A DNA stretch of 64,000 nt from Trichoplax sp. H2 (lineage: Eukaryota > Placozoa > Uniplacotomia > Trichoplacea): positions 372,001-436,000 of the forward strand of contig NOWV01000010.1 of NCBI GenBank assembly GCA_003344405.1. The letters run 5' to 3'. Below, in pieces: positions 26,497-38,696 of the stretch. The position numbers were made by a program, and so were the translations under genes. The notes beneath the pieces were generated by a model that saw only the letters and a program-made list of their open reading frames with translations, ran no database searches and had not been told where the DNA came from. The number at the start of each line of letters is the position of its first letter. Positions within the stretch are counted from its first letter, which is position 1.

Positions 26497-29400
26497 TCAT
26501 TGTAACCTGGAGCACCGTTCTGATCCTTTTTCTGATGATTTTTCGAGTTTAGCAATTCGTGATCCGAACTGAATTGCTTTTTTTTCCAATTTTGATGATT
26601 GATGTAATCCTAATGATTGACCAACCTGTCTTAGTAACAATTTATCGCCAACTCCTTTGGGTAATCGTAAATCAGCCTAGCATTAAAAAGTAGCCGCAGC
26701 AATGTATGCTTTAGTAATCAAAGTATTTCAGTACATGTTCCAATTTACAAGTTATAATCTACAAAGCTTATCTAGGCTAGCAACCTTATTCCAAATAGGC
26801 AAACTATTCAGAAAAGATACAACGTTTTCATCAAGATAAGGGAATCTGGCCTCTCTATTGTGATCACTTATACACCTAATAATATTAAATGTGAAAGATA
26901 AAGGATCGCTGTAACATAAAAAGTGAAACAAAAAGAAACAAAATTTCGTACGTCTTTGATTGTTAGACAGCTATAACTTGCGTTAACGATCACTATAGCT
27001 TAGTAATATAATCTCAGCAAAAATAACGATATTAACCTGTCGTCACGTCCTAAATTGCGTGTAGATATACGTGAGATCTCCATTTCGACTTCTTTTACCA
27101 AACCTTCCCATCCATCTCTCCTATAAATGTGTCACAAAAACAGTTGACAAGAGAATGTCAAAGTCGTATCACACAATATCAACAAGTTTATCATACTAAA
27201 TGAACTAAAATAATTTAATCAACTTTCGCACATGAATCTCGTTCGATGTCTTGCATAACCGGCAAGCTGTTCGTCTGCTCCCATTCCTACAAGTAGAACC
27301 TGAAAAGTATGCACCGGTTAAAAAAACAGTATTAGTAGAAAGATAAATAAAAGTAGAAGATGATTGCAAATATACAGAGTATATTGTTACGTTAATTACT
27401 AGTTTGTACAATTAAAATACCTTCGCAGAACTACAGTAGGGTAAAAGTGAGCCCTTATCACAATCTCTAATGAATCCTCTTCCTCTAGCAGCAAACCATA
27501 TCGCACAGCCGATACTGTCATCTAAAACCGTTCGATGAGGATGGACTAGATGTTTGACGTGATTTTTCCTGAGTGATAAATGTAGTGCTTAAATCATATT
27601 CTATACACTTTAGATGTAAAATACTGTAAACAATCACAGTGTGTACTACTATATTAAAATATTTTATCTTATTTCTTACCGAACTTCCTGCAATTCTTCC
27701 GATGAAATATCGACCTAAAACAAACAGTTTAAATTAAATACATTATGATAATTATTATGTTACTTTACAATAATTTCTAAGATCCACAGAACTGTTCGCA
27801 AAAAGGCGGAAGCAAATTACCTCGATAAAATTCCACTGACGACGTACATTACTTCTACGCAGCTCTTGCAATACTTCTCTACCGCTAATGCGATCAGGAA
27901 CCTCAAATATACTATCACCTGAGTGATTCTTTGTAGCAAAAGCGACATTTATTAAATCTATCGATTCGCCACTTGGTATGTGCCTTAGTAAATTTATTAA
28001 AGATAATATATAAGACATGTACAATACTAGCTACAGATCGAATACTACAAATTTTATCTAAGAGAATATCTACCTATCCGCTAAAGCAGCTACTATGGCA
28101 GAATCGATACCTCCAGAGTATAATACTGCAATTCTAGCTTTACGACTGTGCTTAAGGCTCTGTTCTTCGTCAACATTCGCTAAATGTACACCACAATCAG
28201 GTGAGATACAGCAAACACGTTTTCTAACGGCCTCGCTAAGTATCGAATAAAAATTATCTACTAAGGATTTCTGATAGATTTCATCATCTGCATTGTAATT
28301 ATCTGAGGGAAGTTGTCGAAGAAAAGGCTTCAAATGATTTTTAATTTCCAAATTATCGTGTATGCTATACCAGCGACCAAACGCATCCTTAAATTCTGCT
28401 AATTCTTGCGGTTGCATACATTGTACTTCAAGATCGATCATGTTCAGCCTATAAGGACTATGCCATGGGTAAAGTTGAACCGATTGACTGTATTCAGTCA
28501 ATTGCATCCCACCATTAGCTACATTCAGTCGCGTTAGATTAAGGCAAAAAATCCCGAGTGCGGGAAGTTCAAACCATTCCTGTGAAATGTACGTGCTGAT
28601 ATCAATAGTTGTACTTTTACAGCGAATTAGTAAGACATCAGGTTTACAGGAAAAAATTTTTTAAATCTACTAACATATTCGCTACATTTTGGGGCTACGG
28701 AAGAGAGTGCAAAGTAATCATTTTCATTAATCGGTAAATGAACAAGTAAGCTACGTCTACCAAATATATCACGTCCAAACCATAAAAGATTGCTAGCTGC
28801 CTAAGGTGAAAAATAGAATATCGATTACAAGAATAGGATGTACTTTCGATACCTCAATAACTATGATAAATAATTAATGAAAAGTTCATATGGCACAATT
28901 ATTAATTATTATCTTAGGACTATACTGCATAGTGTTAAGTCAATTAATATAGTAGCATGGCATTTCATTTTCATGCAAACAGTAATTTAAGTCCTTTGAG
29001 ATGAACGTGCCTTGGTGTGTTTAATGTTAGTACGCGTATTTCTATGACAATAATTGGCAGCACTACAGCTACAAGTTACTATAAAACCGGTATTATACTT
29101 TGTTTAAATCATCACAGCGTAATATCGGTTACCTATAGTCACAGTACTAAAGTCTAGTCAGTTGATTACCTGATAATATATAAATGCATATGGTCCATCT
29201 ATTTTCGAAAACGCATTTAAAATATCCTTTACTGCAGCACCACTTGCTTGTAAATAATTTAGCAAGCTCATAGTATCGCTTTCAGTTTCTTCGACCTAAC
29301 ATAATGGATGAATGTCACTTACGAATTTCAGCCTGTTTGTCAAAAGCTTATTCGTATCATATCGAAATTTTTTAAACCTCTAGGCCTCCAAATATTTCCC

Positions 29401-29855
29401 CATTCCATAATAATACATTTCCGTTAGCATCGATAGCCGGCTGGCATCCTAATTTCTCTCCTCTAAGATGTAGCACACAGCCATGAAAGTTCATCGTTTT
29501 GCTAGTACCATTGACACGGATATCATGAAAGCCTTGATAATCAGATCCTCTTCGCGCAATGAGTTGGAGGGCCTTCTCATAATATGGCTGTCCATTACAT
29601 AGAAGCAAGCAATGCCGTAATTATAAATTTTTCGATTAAAGTTAAAATTATGGAGGTCAACCGAAATGATAAGGTTCTATCATTGTAAGCAGCTGTAAAT
29701 AGCCTGTAATAACATCGAATGACAGGAGCATTACATTTTTACATGCAATGCATAATGAATTGCAGTGCTGTACATTTACACGAATGCGAGTGTACAATTC
29801 ATACCTTAAACTCTGTTGCATGACTAAATTGCAGCCAAAAGCAAATACCGCACAT
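26497..29855 (-). CDS. ASNSD1: asparagine synthetase domain-containing protein 1
   Basis: Paralogue of asparagine synthetase with an N-terminal class-II glutaminase fold and a C-terminal ATP-pyrophosphatase (synthetase) domain; its physiological reaction is not established. Exon 1 starts [10 protein letters not shown] at 29855 (Cys2 is the glutaminase nucleophile). It splices to [30 protein letters not shown] and [14 protein letters not shown] (29587-29380), then [10 protein letters not shown] (29.2 kb), [19 protein letters not shown] (28.75 kb), [10 protein letters not shown] and LYPWHSPY (28.5 kb). The pyrophosphate loop [19 protein letters not shown] is at 28.1 kb, [15 protein letters not shown] and RQWNFIEV at 27.9 kb, [19 protein letters not shown] at 27.5 kb, [13 protein letters not shown] at 27.25 kb, [13 protein letters not shown] at 27.1 kb and [12 protein letters not shown] at 26.85 kb. 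The end is [16 protein letters not shown] before TGA at 26497. An apparent frameshift at 28.6 kb is explained by a 95-nt intron (28580-28674). The gene is divergent from GET3. Confidence 0.93.
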
Positions 29856-30535
29856 GCTGAGATTGCGTTTGTTAATGACTTTGCAGACGCATTCCAAATT
29901 TTCTGCAGCATTGAATGAAAAAGTGATTGGAAAGAGCTCGGTAACTACGGATACTACAACAACGGACGTACGGACTAATTGCACCTGGCGCACTCTGGTA
30001 TCATACGATATTTCGAACGAAATCGATTGTAGTACTAAATACAGTACACTGTACAGTAGGCTGGGACTCAGGTGTTTGCTTCGATCACAAACCGGTGGCG
30101 CATACTGTACACTGTACAGTACAGTAGGAGGTTTGGATACTGTACCAAGTACTGTATTGTACAGTATGTACTGTAAAGTATAGTGGTACAGTACTGTATT
30201 CTGTAGTCTAATGCAGTACAACTCGATCTCTGTTTAGCAAAAGAGCAGTTGAGAGAATTCGATTTTGCAGTAAATTATCCTGCATAATTTTCTACAGTTA
30301 ATTTTTTGCCCAAGTATCACTGTGATACTTGCAAAACGTCATGTAAGCGTGATTTACTAACTAGATCTTTTACTGTATATTCGGCTTAAAATTAGAATAC
30401 GTAGATGATGAGGATGATGATGTTAATTCATTGCATTTTTATCTGGCCTCATTTGATTTTATGTTGAATTGATCGCAGATACCTCCACAACATCAGCGAG
30501 TACTTACAAGATTCTACTGTTGTAATTTCATCATC
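29856..30535. promoter_or_regulatory. divergent ASNSD1/GET3 promoter region with GTAC palindromes
   Basis: The 680 bp between two head-to-head start codons contain a cluster of TACAGTACACTGTACAGTA-like words at about 30036-30200. The open frames crossing it on both strands are low-complexity and not credible as genes. I looked for a conserved upstream frame like the one described at vertebrate ASNSD1 and did not find one. Confidence 0.5.
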
Positions 30536-32915
30536 ATGGCAAGTTATGCTCAAGAAGAGGACGAGTTTCAGGAATGTTACGAACCTTTAGAGCCAACATT
30601 ACGAAATGTTATTGATCAGTCTTCGTTACGCTGGATATTCGTTGGTGGTAAAGGCGGTGTTGGAAAGACAACATGTAGGCAAGTATTTGAATAATCAAAA
30701 AGGAGCTTCTTCCTTGCTAAGCCGTCATGCAATACAATTGTCAACCGATTTACTGCGTGTTAGTAAAGTATACTTTATGGCTGATATTATCTTGATAATG
30801 AATAATGATAGAGTAGTGATGAAATAGTATTCGTTAGTTAAAATAGCAATTCCAGTCTGGTATCTTTTACAACCTACTGTATGTACAGTACTAAAATATT
30901 TGCAAGAGCTTTTGAATATAATCAGATGTGAATTTATCCAATGTAATGGTCTTTCCTACGTATGGTAGAATGTCGCTTTTAAAATTGTACATCTGAAGCA
31001 GTTCCTTGTAATTTGTTAGATAGATAAGTGAACTTCATCTTTGCTATGTATTAGCAGATTGATAGAATAGCTAAGGCTGCCTCTTCAGTACTGTCGTCTA
31101 TCTAGTGTGTCCCCTCTAAAGTATTATGATATGATCTTTATGAAAGGATAAGAGAGCACACCTGAAGCGGACAGTATGGTATTAGCCATAGCAACTAAAC
31201 ATGCCGAGTACACAATATCAAAGTAGTCTACAGTTAAGCTAAGCCGCTATCTAACGTAGATGTATATACTGTACATAGCATTACTTAGGCTATGCAATTG
31301 TAAATTTTGGATCGTTAGTACCACTATCAGTATTACTACAATATCATTAGCGTATTTCTAATTTTCTGTACTTTGCACACTTTAGTTGTAGCTTAGCAAT
31401 ACAGCTAGCCAAAGTTCGTGACTCCGTTTTAATTGTTTCCACCGATCCGGCCCACAATATCTCTGATACCTTTGGCCAAAAATTTACTGGCGAAGCAACG
31501 CCAGTAAACGGATTCAACAATTTGTTCGCTATGGTAAAAAAATTCCTATGATTTGTCAATAGATAATGTAATGTTGCGATAATATGGCCACTTTCTTGAA
31601 TGTATGTATTCGACTATATTATATCTTGTCTATTCATGTATAGGAAATCAACCCAGCATCAACTCTTGATAACGTGACAAGTAAGAATTTGTACATATTA
31701 AAGCTTGTCTTCGATTTAAATCGGTTCTGTTCGTCAGTATATTGTTTTCCGTCAGTCAATCGATATCTTCTCATTAAATGGTGTATAGTATGTACACGAA
31801 TTCATAGATGGATCCTTATCTTACAGATAATTCTAGCAATCCACTTATAAAAAATTTGATGAGTTCTATTCCTGGGATTGATGAAGCCTTTGGTTTTATG
31901 GAAGTTCTAAAGTACGTAAATGCTTGAATAACAAAATCTGACCTATTCTCAAGTATATTTAATAGGCTACAATTATGTTTTTCTTATTTTTTAATAGTTT
32001 AATTAAAGACTATAACTTCTCTGTCGTGGTATTCGATACTGCCCCTACTGGCCATACTTTGCGATTTTTATCCCTTCCGAAGACATTTGAGGGAATCCTC
32101 CCAATGTTTTCAGGTTCTGCAGCACAACAGTCAGTCGTTAATCAGGTAAATTAAAATGAAATTGATACACTGGCTGTTATTTAATAGTCAACATATTGAT
32201 CTACAATATTTCATTCATTAGTTTGCTAGTCTTATGGGGTTTAAATCACTTGGTGAAGGAGATAATGTTCACACAGCTATGCCGCTAATCCAATCCGTTA
32301 GTGAACAGTTTAGAGATCCTGTAAGCAACGCGCCCTTTATTATCTATGATTTCTGTTGCTGTTATTTCTATACAATGTTAATGGTAATGGTAATCTTTCT
32401 GTATTATAACCAGGAATTAACTACCTTTGTTTGCGTGTGTATTGCTGAATTTCTTTCACTATACGAAACTGAGAGACTAGTTCAAGAATTGTCAAAGTTT
32501 GGCATTGACACTCATAATGTTATCGTAAATCAACTTGTCTTTCCATCGACAGGTAAATCTGTACTGTACTTACGCAAAAATAATTAAATACTGCAGTCTT
32601 GATCGGCAATGTTATATTCACCTAATATTAATTAATTCTGTTATACAGACAAAAGTTGCGAATTATGTTCCGCTCGCCAAAAGATCCAAAAGAAGTATCT
32701 TGATCAGGTACGAACGATAGTGATGTAATACATTTTCAGCTCAACTTACTATTTCTTAATAAAATGATATTGCTATAATACCTCTATAGATTATCGACCT
32801 ATACGAAGACTTTCATATTATTAAACTCCCCTTATTACCCCATGAAGTACGAGGATCAAACCATTTAAGAATGTTTTCAGAGTACCTGTTTAAAGGCTAT
32901 TCGGTATCGTCATGA
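30536..32915 (+). CDS. GET3: GET3/ASNA1 ATPase for tail-anchored protein insertion
   Basis: Cytosolic homodimeric ATPase that carries tail-anchored membrane proteins to the ER receptor. Nine exons can be joined in frame (984 nt, 327 residues; human has 348): 30536-30678, 31386-31533, 31644-31680, 31827-31911, 31998-32145, 32222-32320, 32414-32552, 32649-32707 and 32790-32915. Visible motifs are [21 protein letters not shown]-loop [20 protein letters not shown] (switch I), [13 protein letters not shown] (switch II), [36 protein letters not shown] (the CxxC zinc site of the dimer) and [10 protein letters not shown]. The first intron starts with GC (TGTAG|GCAAGT): only this junction gives [13 protein letters not shown] in frame. 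The stretch between switch I and SSIPGIDEA is shorter than in human. Confidence 0.95.
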
Positions 32916-35042
32916 TGTCTATCATAGAAAACGCACAAGTTAACAATCGCCTTCGTAAACTATTTCTTACGGAGACACCGTTGTTAAATCGATACTTTCT
33001 GAGATCTCCAGATGAAATTAAAACTATTTATGTTTTCATTTAATCAGATTATTACTTATAATTGGTAAATACAATTCATCAGATAAAGATGCAGCAAAGT
33101 ATTAAAATATCTATAAACGAATATATAGTATGATTACTGGTATAAAATTGTGTAATATTTTTCTTATATGGATGTCAAATAGTATAAGTCTGTTGTATTA
33201 TCACTTGTAGATAATTCTGAGTAGCGTGCGTGTACACTGTACATTACTGTATTGTGAAATAAGTTTCAATGCAATGCTTGGCATGATTAACACTGATGTT
33301 TTACTGCCTGCATCATTTTTGATAGCAGCGACAAAAAGCGCATGTAATGTGTTCATAGTGTAACACCACGGCAAATGGACAAATATGATGTGTAAATGAA
33401 ATCATTTGTTTAATTGCACAAGTATTTTAGTAGTCATAGGAAAGAAAGAATTGATATAATTAAATTCTTACAAATATCCAGTATACTTATATAATGCAAG
33501 AAATTTAATAATTTGCTATACTGAATATGTATATGCGTTCTTGCTTTGTACAACTACCATGAGCATATTAAAATTAATTAGTGAAATAGCATAAGCTCTT
33601 TCTACTGACTACGGTTATACTGACATTCAACACCGTATATTGTCACTGTCAGTTGTAACGATGCTGTAATTAACCATGTGTAATTTCCTTCGTTACAGTT
33701 TCGCACAAAAATTCGTGAGATATTTAATATAAGAATTTATCACTAACTGAAATTCATTCGTAATTAGCCGGTAAGCATACGCTGCCGCCAATGGATAGTT
33801 TTCTTTCGTTTTACTTTAAAGCATAATCGACCCTGATACGTTAGATCTAGTCTTAATGCAACGCCAGTCATTTAAGGTATGTTCACTGACGATTAATTTT
33901 AAATTAAATAAAGTTCGAGCTAATGCTGAGTATATACACTTACGAAATTGTGTCATAGTGTCATCATAGATTCATACTCATCCAATGCTAGCGCTGTATA
34001 CTCGTACACATATACATTGATCGTGCCAATTATAAATTATTAGAGAAAGATATTCTTTTGATCATCGAGCTAAAAGAACTATCTAGGGTTATCCCTTGTA
34101 TAGCACGAATAATAACTCTATTTCGGAATTAAAACGCATGCTGCACTGCATAGTTGAGAGCGTTATATACATTAACTTGATGGGCAATTGTAAGGATTTT
34201 TTTAATATTAGATTGATAAAGAAATGTTGAGCATCTCAACTGCCAATCTAAAAATTTCTAATAATAATACAATGCCCAGAATATCGAAATTATAAATAAA
34301 ACTAAACTATCCAATAAACATGAATGGATTGCTGTCCTTATCCAAAAATCTCTATTTTAAAATGGGACTAATTACTATTAAATAACATAGCCAGCGTTAT
34401 AGAACCATACTAAGAGGTCAATAATTGTAAAAGGAATTATTATAACCTTTATTTTTCAAATGGTAATTGTTTACGAAGTGGAAGTAAGCCATATTATGCA
34501 TCATTGCATCGTTGTAGCTTTTATCTAACTTGATGCAGTACTTTTACCGTGTTTCTACCTAGTTAATATGGTACAGTCGAGCGTCACAGATAAATATATA
34601 ATGTGTGTGTAATACTATTATACCATAGTTGAACGTGTTCGGTCTGCGTATTTCACGCAGGCAGATCGGCGAGTAACTAACTTAGACACTGATCAAATGT
34701 CGATAGTGCCTATCATTTCCCTCCTTCAGATATTATAGCTATATCACTGGCAATATGTAGATCGTCAAAGGATATTATAGAAAACGATGGGTTAAATTCA
34801 TCATAATTTGCATCTAAAAAGAAATCCTTACCTTACCATATGTCAGTAATTATTTTATTACAGCGTGGTCAATTATCATACAGGTATTAATTAGTATCCA
34901 TTAGATTAGATAAAACACAGTCAAAGACTAGTTGGGATTATCAACGTAAGCAAATTTTGCATCAAGGATTTCGTCCATCTATCGAATCGAATTTCATAAA
35001 TATCCATAGAATTTGGTACACTGTGCTTCGATCTCTATCAAC
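32916..35042. other. intergenic between GET3 and TRIM-NHL
   Basis: No coding similarity or RNA gene was seen in about 2.1 kb. It includes the 3' flank of GET3 and the promoter region of the TRIM-NHL gene. A single GTGTACACTGTACATTACTG stretch occurs near 33231, not a cluster. Confidence 0.45.
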
Positions 35043-37223
35043 ATGGATATTTTGATCCATAAATTGACTTGCTCAAGTTGCGGAAATATCTTTAATGAGC
35101 CAAAGATTCTTCCATGCCTACATACTTTTTGTAAAAATTGCATAGAGGCATTTATGGCTGAAGGAAGTGCATTTTGTCCCGTCTGTAACAAGAAAATAGG
35201 TATGAGGCATATTGATGAATTATCTGATAATGTCTTTTTACATAGCGCTTTTGATATGCTGGCGTTAATGAAAGATAGAGAATCTTTTAATTGCGACGTT
35301 TGTGATCCTGGTGATAGTAATAGTGTAGCTTTCTTTCGTTGTCCTGAGTGTATGCAATATTTATGCGAGCTGCATGGTAGTGCTCATTTAAAAGCAAGAG
35401 CTACTAAATCTCATCAGTTATTCACTATTGATCAACTTCTCTCCAGTTGGAATTTGGCCCATCTTAATCGCCCCGCTTGCTGTAGTCAGCATTTTAAAGA
35501 ACATTTATCAAGTTTTTGTGAGCAATGCGACTACCCAGTATGCAATATATGCATAGTTAATGAACACAAAGGACATCCTCATATGGCTATTGATCATGCT
35601 AGCAATATTTTCAAACCTACAACAAGTAATTTAATCGGAGAAGCTAAACCTCGTATCATAGAACTGCGCGATGCTATTTCTGGAATTGAAGAAATGTGTA
35701 AGAATATTAGCGAAAATGCTGATTTAGCTCTTGATGATATCGAGGAATGCTTCAATAGACAAATTAACACCTTAATGGAGCGTCGAAAGCAACTAGTAAC
35801 CGAAGTTCAGACCTGCAGAATGGAACGACTAGAAGCTTTACATGAACAACGAGATAGGTTACAAATGCGACTGTTAAGTGTGAGTGAGATGTACAGTTTT
35901 GTAAATGATGCCGTTAAAAACGGCAATGCTGCAGATTATTTGGATATCAAAAATGCAATTAACGAACAACTTCAAGCAATCATCAAGCATAAAGAAGAAT
36001 TAGATGTTGTTGAAGAAGACTATATAGCATTTCATCCTAACGATATTGCTACTCAGGTAGCAATTAAATTCCTCGGCTATATCGATACACGCTATGCTTA
36101 TCCTCCTTTATGTACAGCAGAAGGTCCCGGCTTAGAAATAGCTAGAAGAGTCGAGCCTACTGTCTTTACAGTGTTAACGAAAGATAAAAAAGGTAAACTA
36201 TTAACTCGTGGCAGTGACAACATTGAGGTTATCATTGAAGGGAAAGGGAGAAAAGATGTACAAATTATCGACAATGAAGATGGAAGTTATACAGTAACTT
36301 ATATTCCAATACCAATTAGTGAAAATGTTGTTCATATATATGTGAAAGGTCTACCAATTTTAGGGAGTCCTTTTAGAGTTCCCTTTAATGTACGTGATTA
36401 CACAAATATTACTTCGCCATTAATTATATTAGGTAGATATGGACTCAATATAGGTGAATTTCGTTCACCATCTGGGGTCGCTATTGACGATAAGAGGTGC
36501 CTACTAGCTGTTTGCGATCGAGATAATATTAGAATCCAAATATTTGATTTAGCTAGTTATGAGCATGTCAGTAGTATCGATGTTTCAGGTCATATGCAAG
36601 ATGGCCCATTCGACATTGCTATTGATGGCAAAGGTCGTTTATTAACAACTGATCCAAAAGGCAATGGTATATTTGTCTTCGATGGTGATGGAAATATGTT
36701 ATATAAAATTGGAAGCCGAGGGCAAGAAGCTGGCCAATTTGGCGGGCTATGTTATATTGCTGTTGATAATGCAAATAATATCTATATCTGTGATAGCGAT
36801 AATTCCCGCATCCAAGTATTTGAAGAAAGGGGTACTCTAGTAGACTGCTATGGTAACTATGGAAATGAAATGAGACAATTTAATTTGCCCGCGGGTATTT
36901 CAATAGGATCGAATGGCAATATCTATATCGCCGATCGAGGCAATCATCGTATACAAATTCTGGATTCTAATGGTCAATTTATTCATGCATTTGGCGTAAG
37001 AGGTAGTCTTAATGGAGAATTCGATTTTCCTCATGGCATAGCAACAGATGTTCAAAATAACGTTATTGTTGCCGATCATTACAATACTAGGTTGCAAATT
37101 TTTAATTCAGAAGGAGAGATTATACATAAAATTGATAACATCATCTTACCACATTGTGTCGCCTGTGATCGATGTGGACATATTTATGTTACAACTAAGG
37201 ATAATAGGATTTATGTATTTTAG
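35043..37223 (+). CDS. TRIM-NHL protein (RING, B-boxes, coiled coil, filamin, NHL), TRIM2/3/71 type
   Basis: Probable RING E3 ubiquitin ligase or RNA-binding TRIM-NHL protein of 726 residues in one exon. RING at ~10-50 (CSSCGNIFNEPKILPCLHTF then CKNC and CPVC). A first B-box-like zinc region at ~83-130 (CDVCDPGD...CPECMQYLCELH) is followed by B-box 2 at ~145-185 (CSQHFKEHLSSFCEQCDYPV then CNIC and HKGH). Coiled coil at ~205-320, filamin/ABP280 repeat at ~355-450 (DGSYTVTYIPIP, GSPFRVPF) and NHL propeller at ~465-726 with repeats such as GEFRSPSGVAIDD and NGEFDFPHGIATD. I chose the ATG at 35043 because it has A at -3 and G at +4 and only a TTG opens the frame upstream. Domain order fits TRIM2/TRIM3/TRIM71; which one is its closest relative cannot be told by eye. 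Confidence 0.93.
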   Translation: MDILIHKLTCSSCGNIFNEPKILPCLHTFCKNCIEAFMAEGSAFCPVCNKKIGMRHIDELSDNVFLHSAFDMLALMKDRESFNCDVCDPGDSNSVAFFRCPECMQYLCELHGSAHLKARATKSHQLFTIDQLLSSWNLAHLNRPACCSQHFKEHLSSFCEQCDYPVCNICIVNEHKGHPHMAIDHASNIFKPTTSNLIGEAKPRIIELRDAISGIEEMCKNISENADLALDDIEECFNRQINTLMERRKQLVTEVQTCRMERLEALHEQRDRLQMRLLSVSEMYSFVNDAVKNGNAADYLDIKNAINEQLQAIIKHKEELDVVEEDYIAFHPNDIATQVAIKFLGYIDTRYAYPPLCTAEGPGLEIARRVEPTVFTVLTKDKKGKLLTRGSDNIEVIIEGKGRKDVQIIDNEDGSYTVTYIPIPISENVVHIYVKGLPILGSPFRVPFNVRDYTNITSPLIILGRYGLNIGEFRSPSGVAIDDKRCLLAVCDRDNIRIQIFDLASYEHVSSIDVSGHMQDGPFDIAIDGKGRLLTTDPKGNGIFVFDGDGNMLYKIGSRGQEAGQFGGLCYIAVDNANNIYICDSDNSRIQVFEERGTLVDCYGNYGNEMRQFNLPAGISIGSNGNIYIADRGNHRIQILDSNGQFIHAFGVRGSLNGEFDFPHGIATDVQNNVIVADHYNTRLQIFNSEGEIIHKIDNIILPHCVACDRCGHIYVTTKDNRIYVF

Positions 37224-38696
37224 CACAGTAAAATAATATTGAAAGCTACTTAAATTAACAATCATCAAATCTTTGTGGTAATGTAATAACATGATAACAA
37301 TCATGGTTAATAATAATGCGATGTTTAGTAGTGCTATACAATACAGCAAAACAGTAGTAAGCACAGATTTTGGTAGACTGCCAGCAAGATATGTTCAAAA
37401 CACTTATACTTAGTATGTAATTTTATTTCGTTGCATAATAGCAACAGCGATCTTATAAAAATAATAATGCATGATCTCCATTGTAATTAAATGATATATT
37501 TTATCATTTCCAATCTTGATGTTCCTTTTCGCCCGTAGCTACGGTAGAGTTACGAGATATAGCTCTGTTTGTTTTTCTAAGATAATCATTTCGTTTAACA
37601 ACACTTTCGGTGTATTAAATTCCTATTATATGATATTTTATCAATTGATTGCATTTCATGCAAGCGTATCACAAACCTCGATTAAAAAGTTATTTGATTA
37701 AATGTATAACATTTGCAGGATATAACTGATTAATAGATAGATTTTTATGATGTTTTGACGTAAAGGTATGGTCCTACTAATATTTTCTTACGACATTGCG
37801 ATACAAGGCTGCTTACAACTCGCAGGGAGATCATTGTATGATTAGCGTTAGCTTATTCGCAAGCTTTATAAAAGAATTTACCATAAGAAAATATCAGCTA
37901 ATCAGATTAGTTTCAAGATACATTATATTAATGATTTTACGACACAAAAAAATTGTTAAACCAAAGATAAACACTATTTTGGGGATTTAGGCTTACTTCA
38001 AGTTGTAGCAAATAAGGTGCCAGCTAAATTAGTTCCGAGAGCAAGTCAAGAGATATTACGGCTAATAATATAATTATTATAATAGCAGCTAATTTTACGC
38101 TACAGTACATGCTGTTCAGTGCTTATACAAATCTAAACACAATTTGCAACTTTATGACTCTTTACACGCCCATTAACTGACAATTACTGTAGTGAAGAAG
38201 GTATCGAATCTGGATTAAAAAAGAATTAAAGAAAGCATTATATGAAGTGTACTAAAGTATTCTATATTTTATAGTCTGCCCTGTATTACAATCTGTGAAA
38301 TTTGTTATATCATATTAGCATCATAGAGCCAATCATTGAGCACACAATATACAGCAGTGATATCATTTACACCAAAGACAATCTTTATGAGACAATTATA
38401 TCAGACCAAGAAAAATAAAATTATGTGTAAACATTAGAATCGCACTTATAATAAGAAAATATTAGAAATAGCAACAGCAATGAAAAATTTAAATTTTCTA
38501 AAATATATACAGCTCAAGTAAAATCAATTATGAGTAATTATAGTAACAAAGTTGCAATAATGTAACATAGTGAATCGATAGCTAATAGAGATAATAACAT
38601 TGTAAATATAAATACATCACAAGAATCTCAATGCGGTCGTCGATGGTTTTCTCTCACGAACTGACAACGGTGACATGCTATACTGTAAATGTTAAA
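37224..38696. other. convergent intergenic between TRIM-NHL and RADX
   Basis: Mostly featureless AT-rich DNA holding the 3' ends of two converging genes. Short open frames at 37516-37701 and 37796-37990 have no recognisable similarity. A possible last RADX exon (about 38617-38658, minus) lies at the right edge. Confidence 0.4.

Noticed and set aside
28580-28674. Apparent frameshift in ASNSD1 at an A/T homopolymer
   Set aside because: A 95-nt intron with a GTTAGT donor and TTTCACAG acceptor joins PKCSEY to EWFELPALG in phase and gives the family's usual spacing, so no mutation is needed.
29799-30221. 140-codon minus-strand and 109-codon plus-strand frames upstream of ASNSD1 and GET3
   Set aside because: They overlap each other and the palindrome cluster. 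Only the [10 protein letters not shown] part at 29855 is real, as ASNSD1 exon 1.
31347-31559. 70-codon minus-strand open frame
   Set aside because: It is the antisense of GET3 exon 2 (31386-31533), which encodes the conserved [10 protein letters not shown] on the plus strand.
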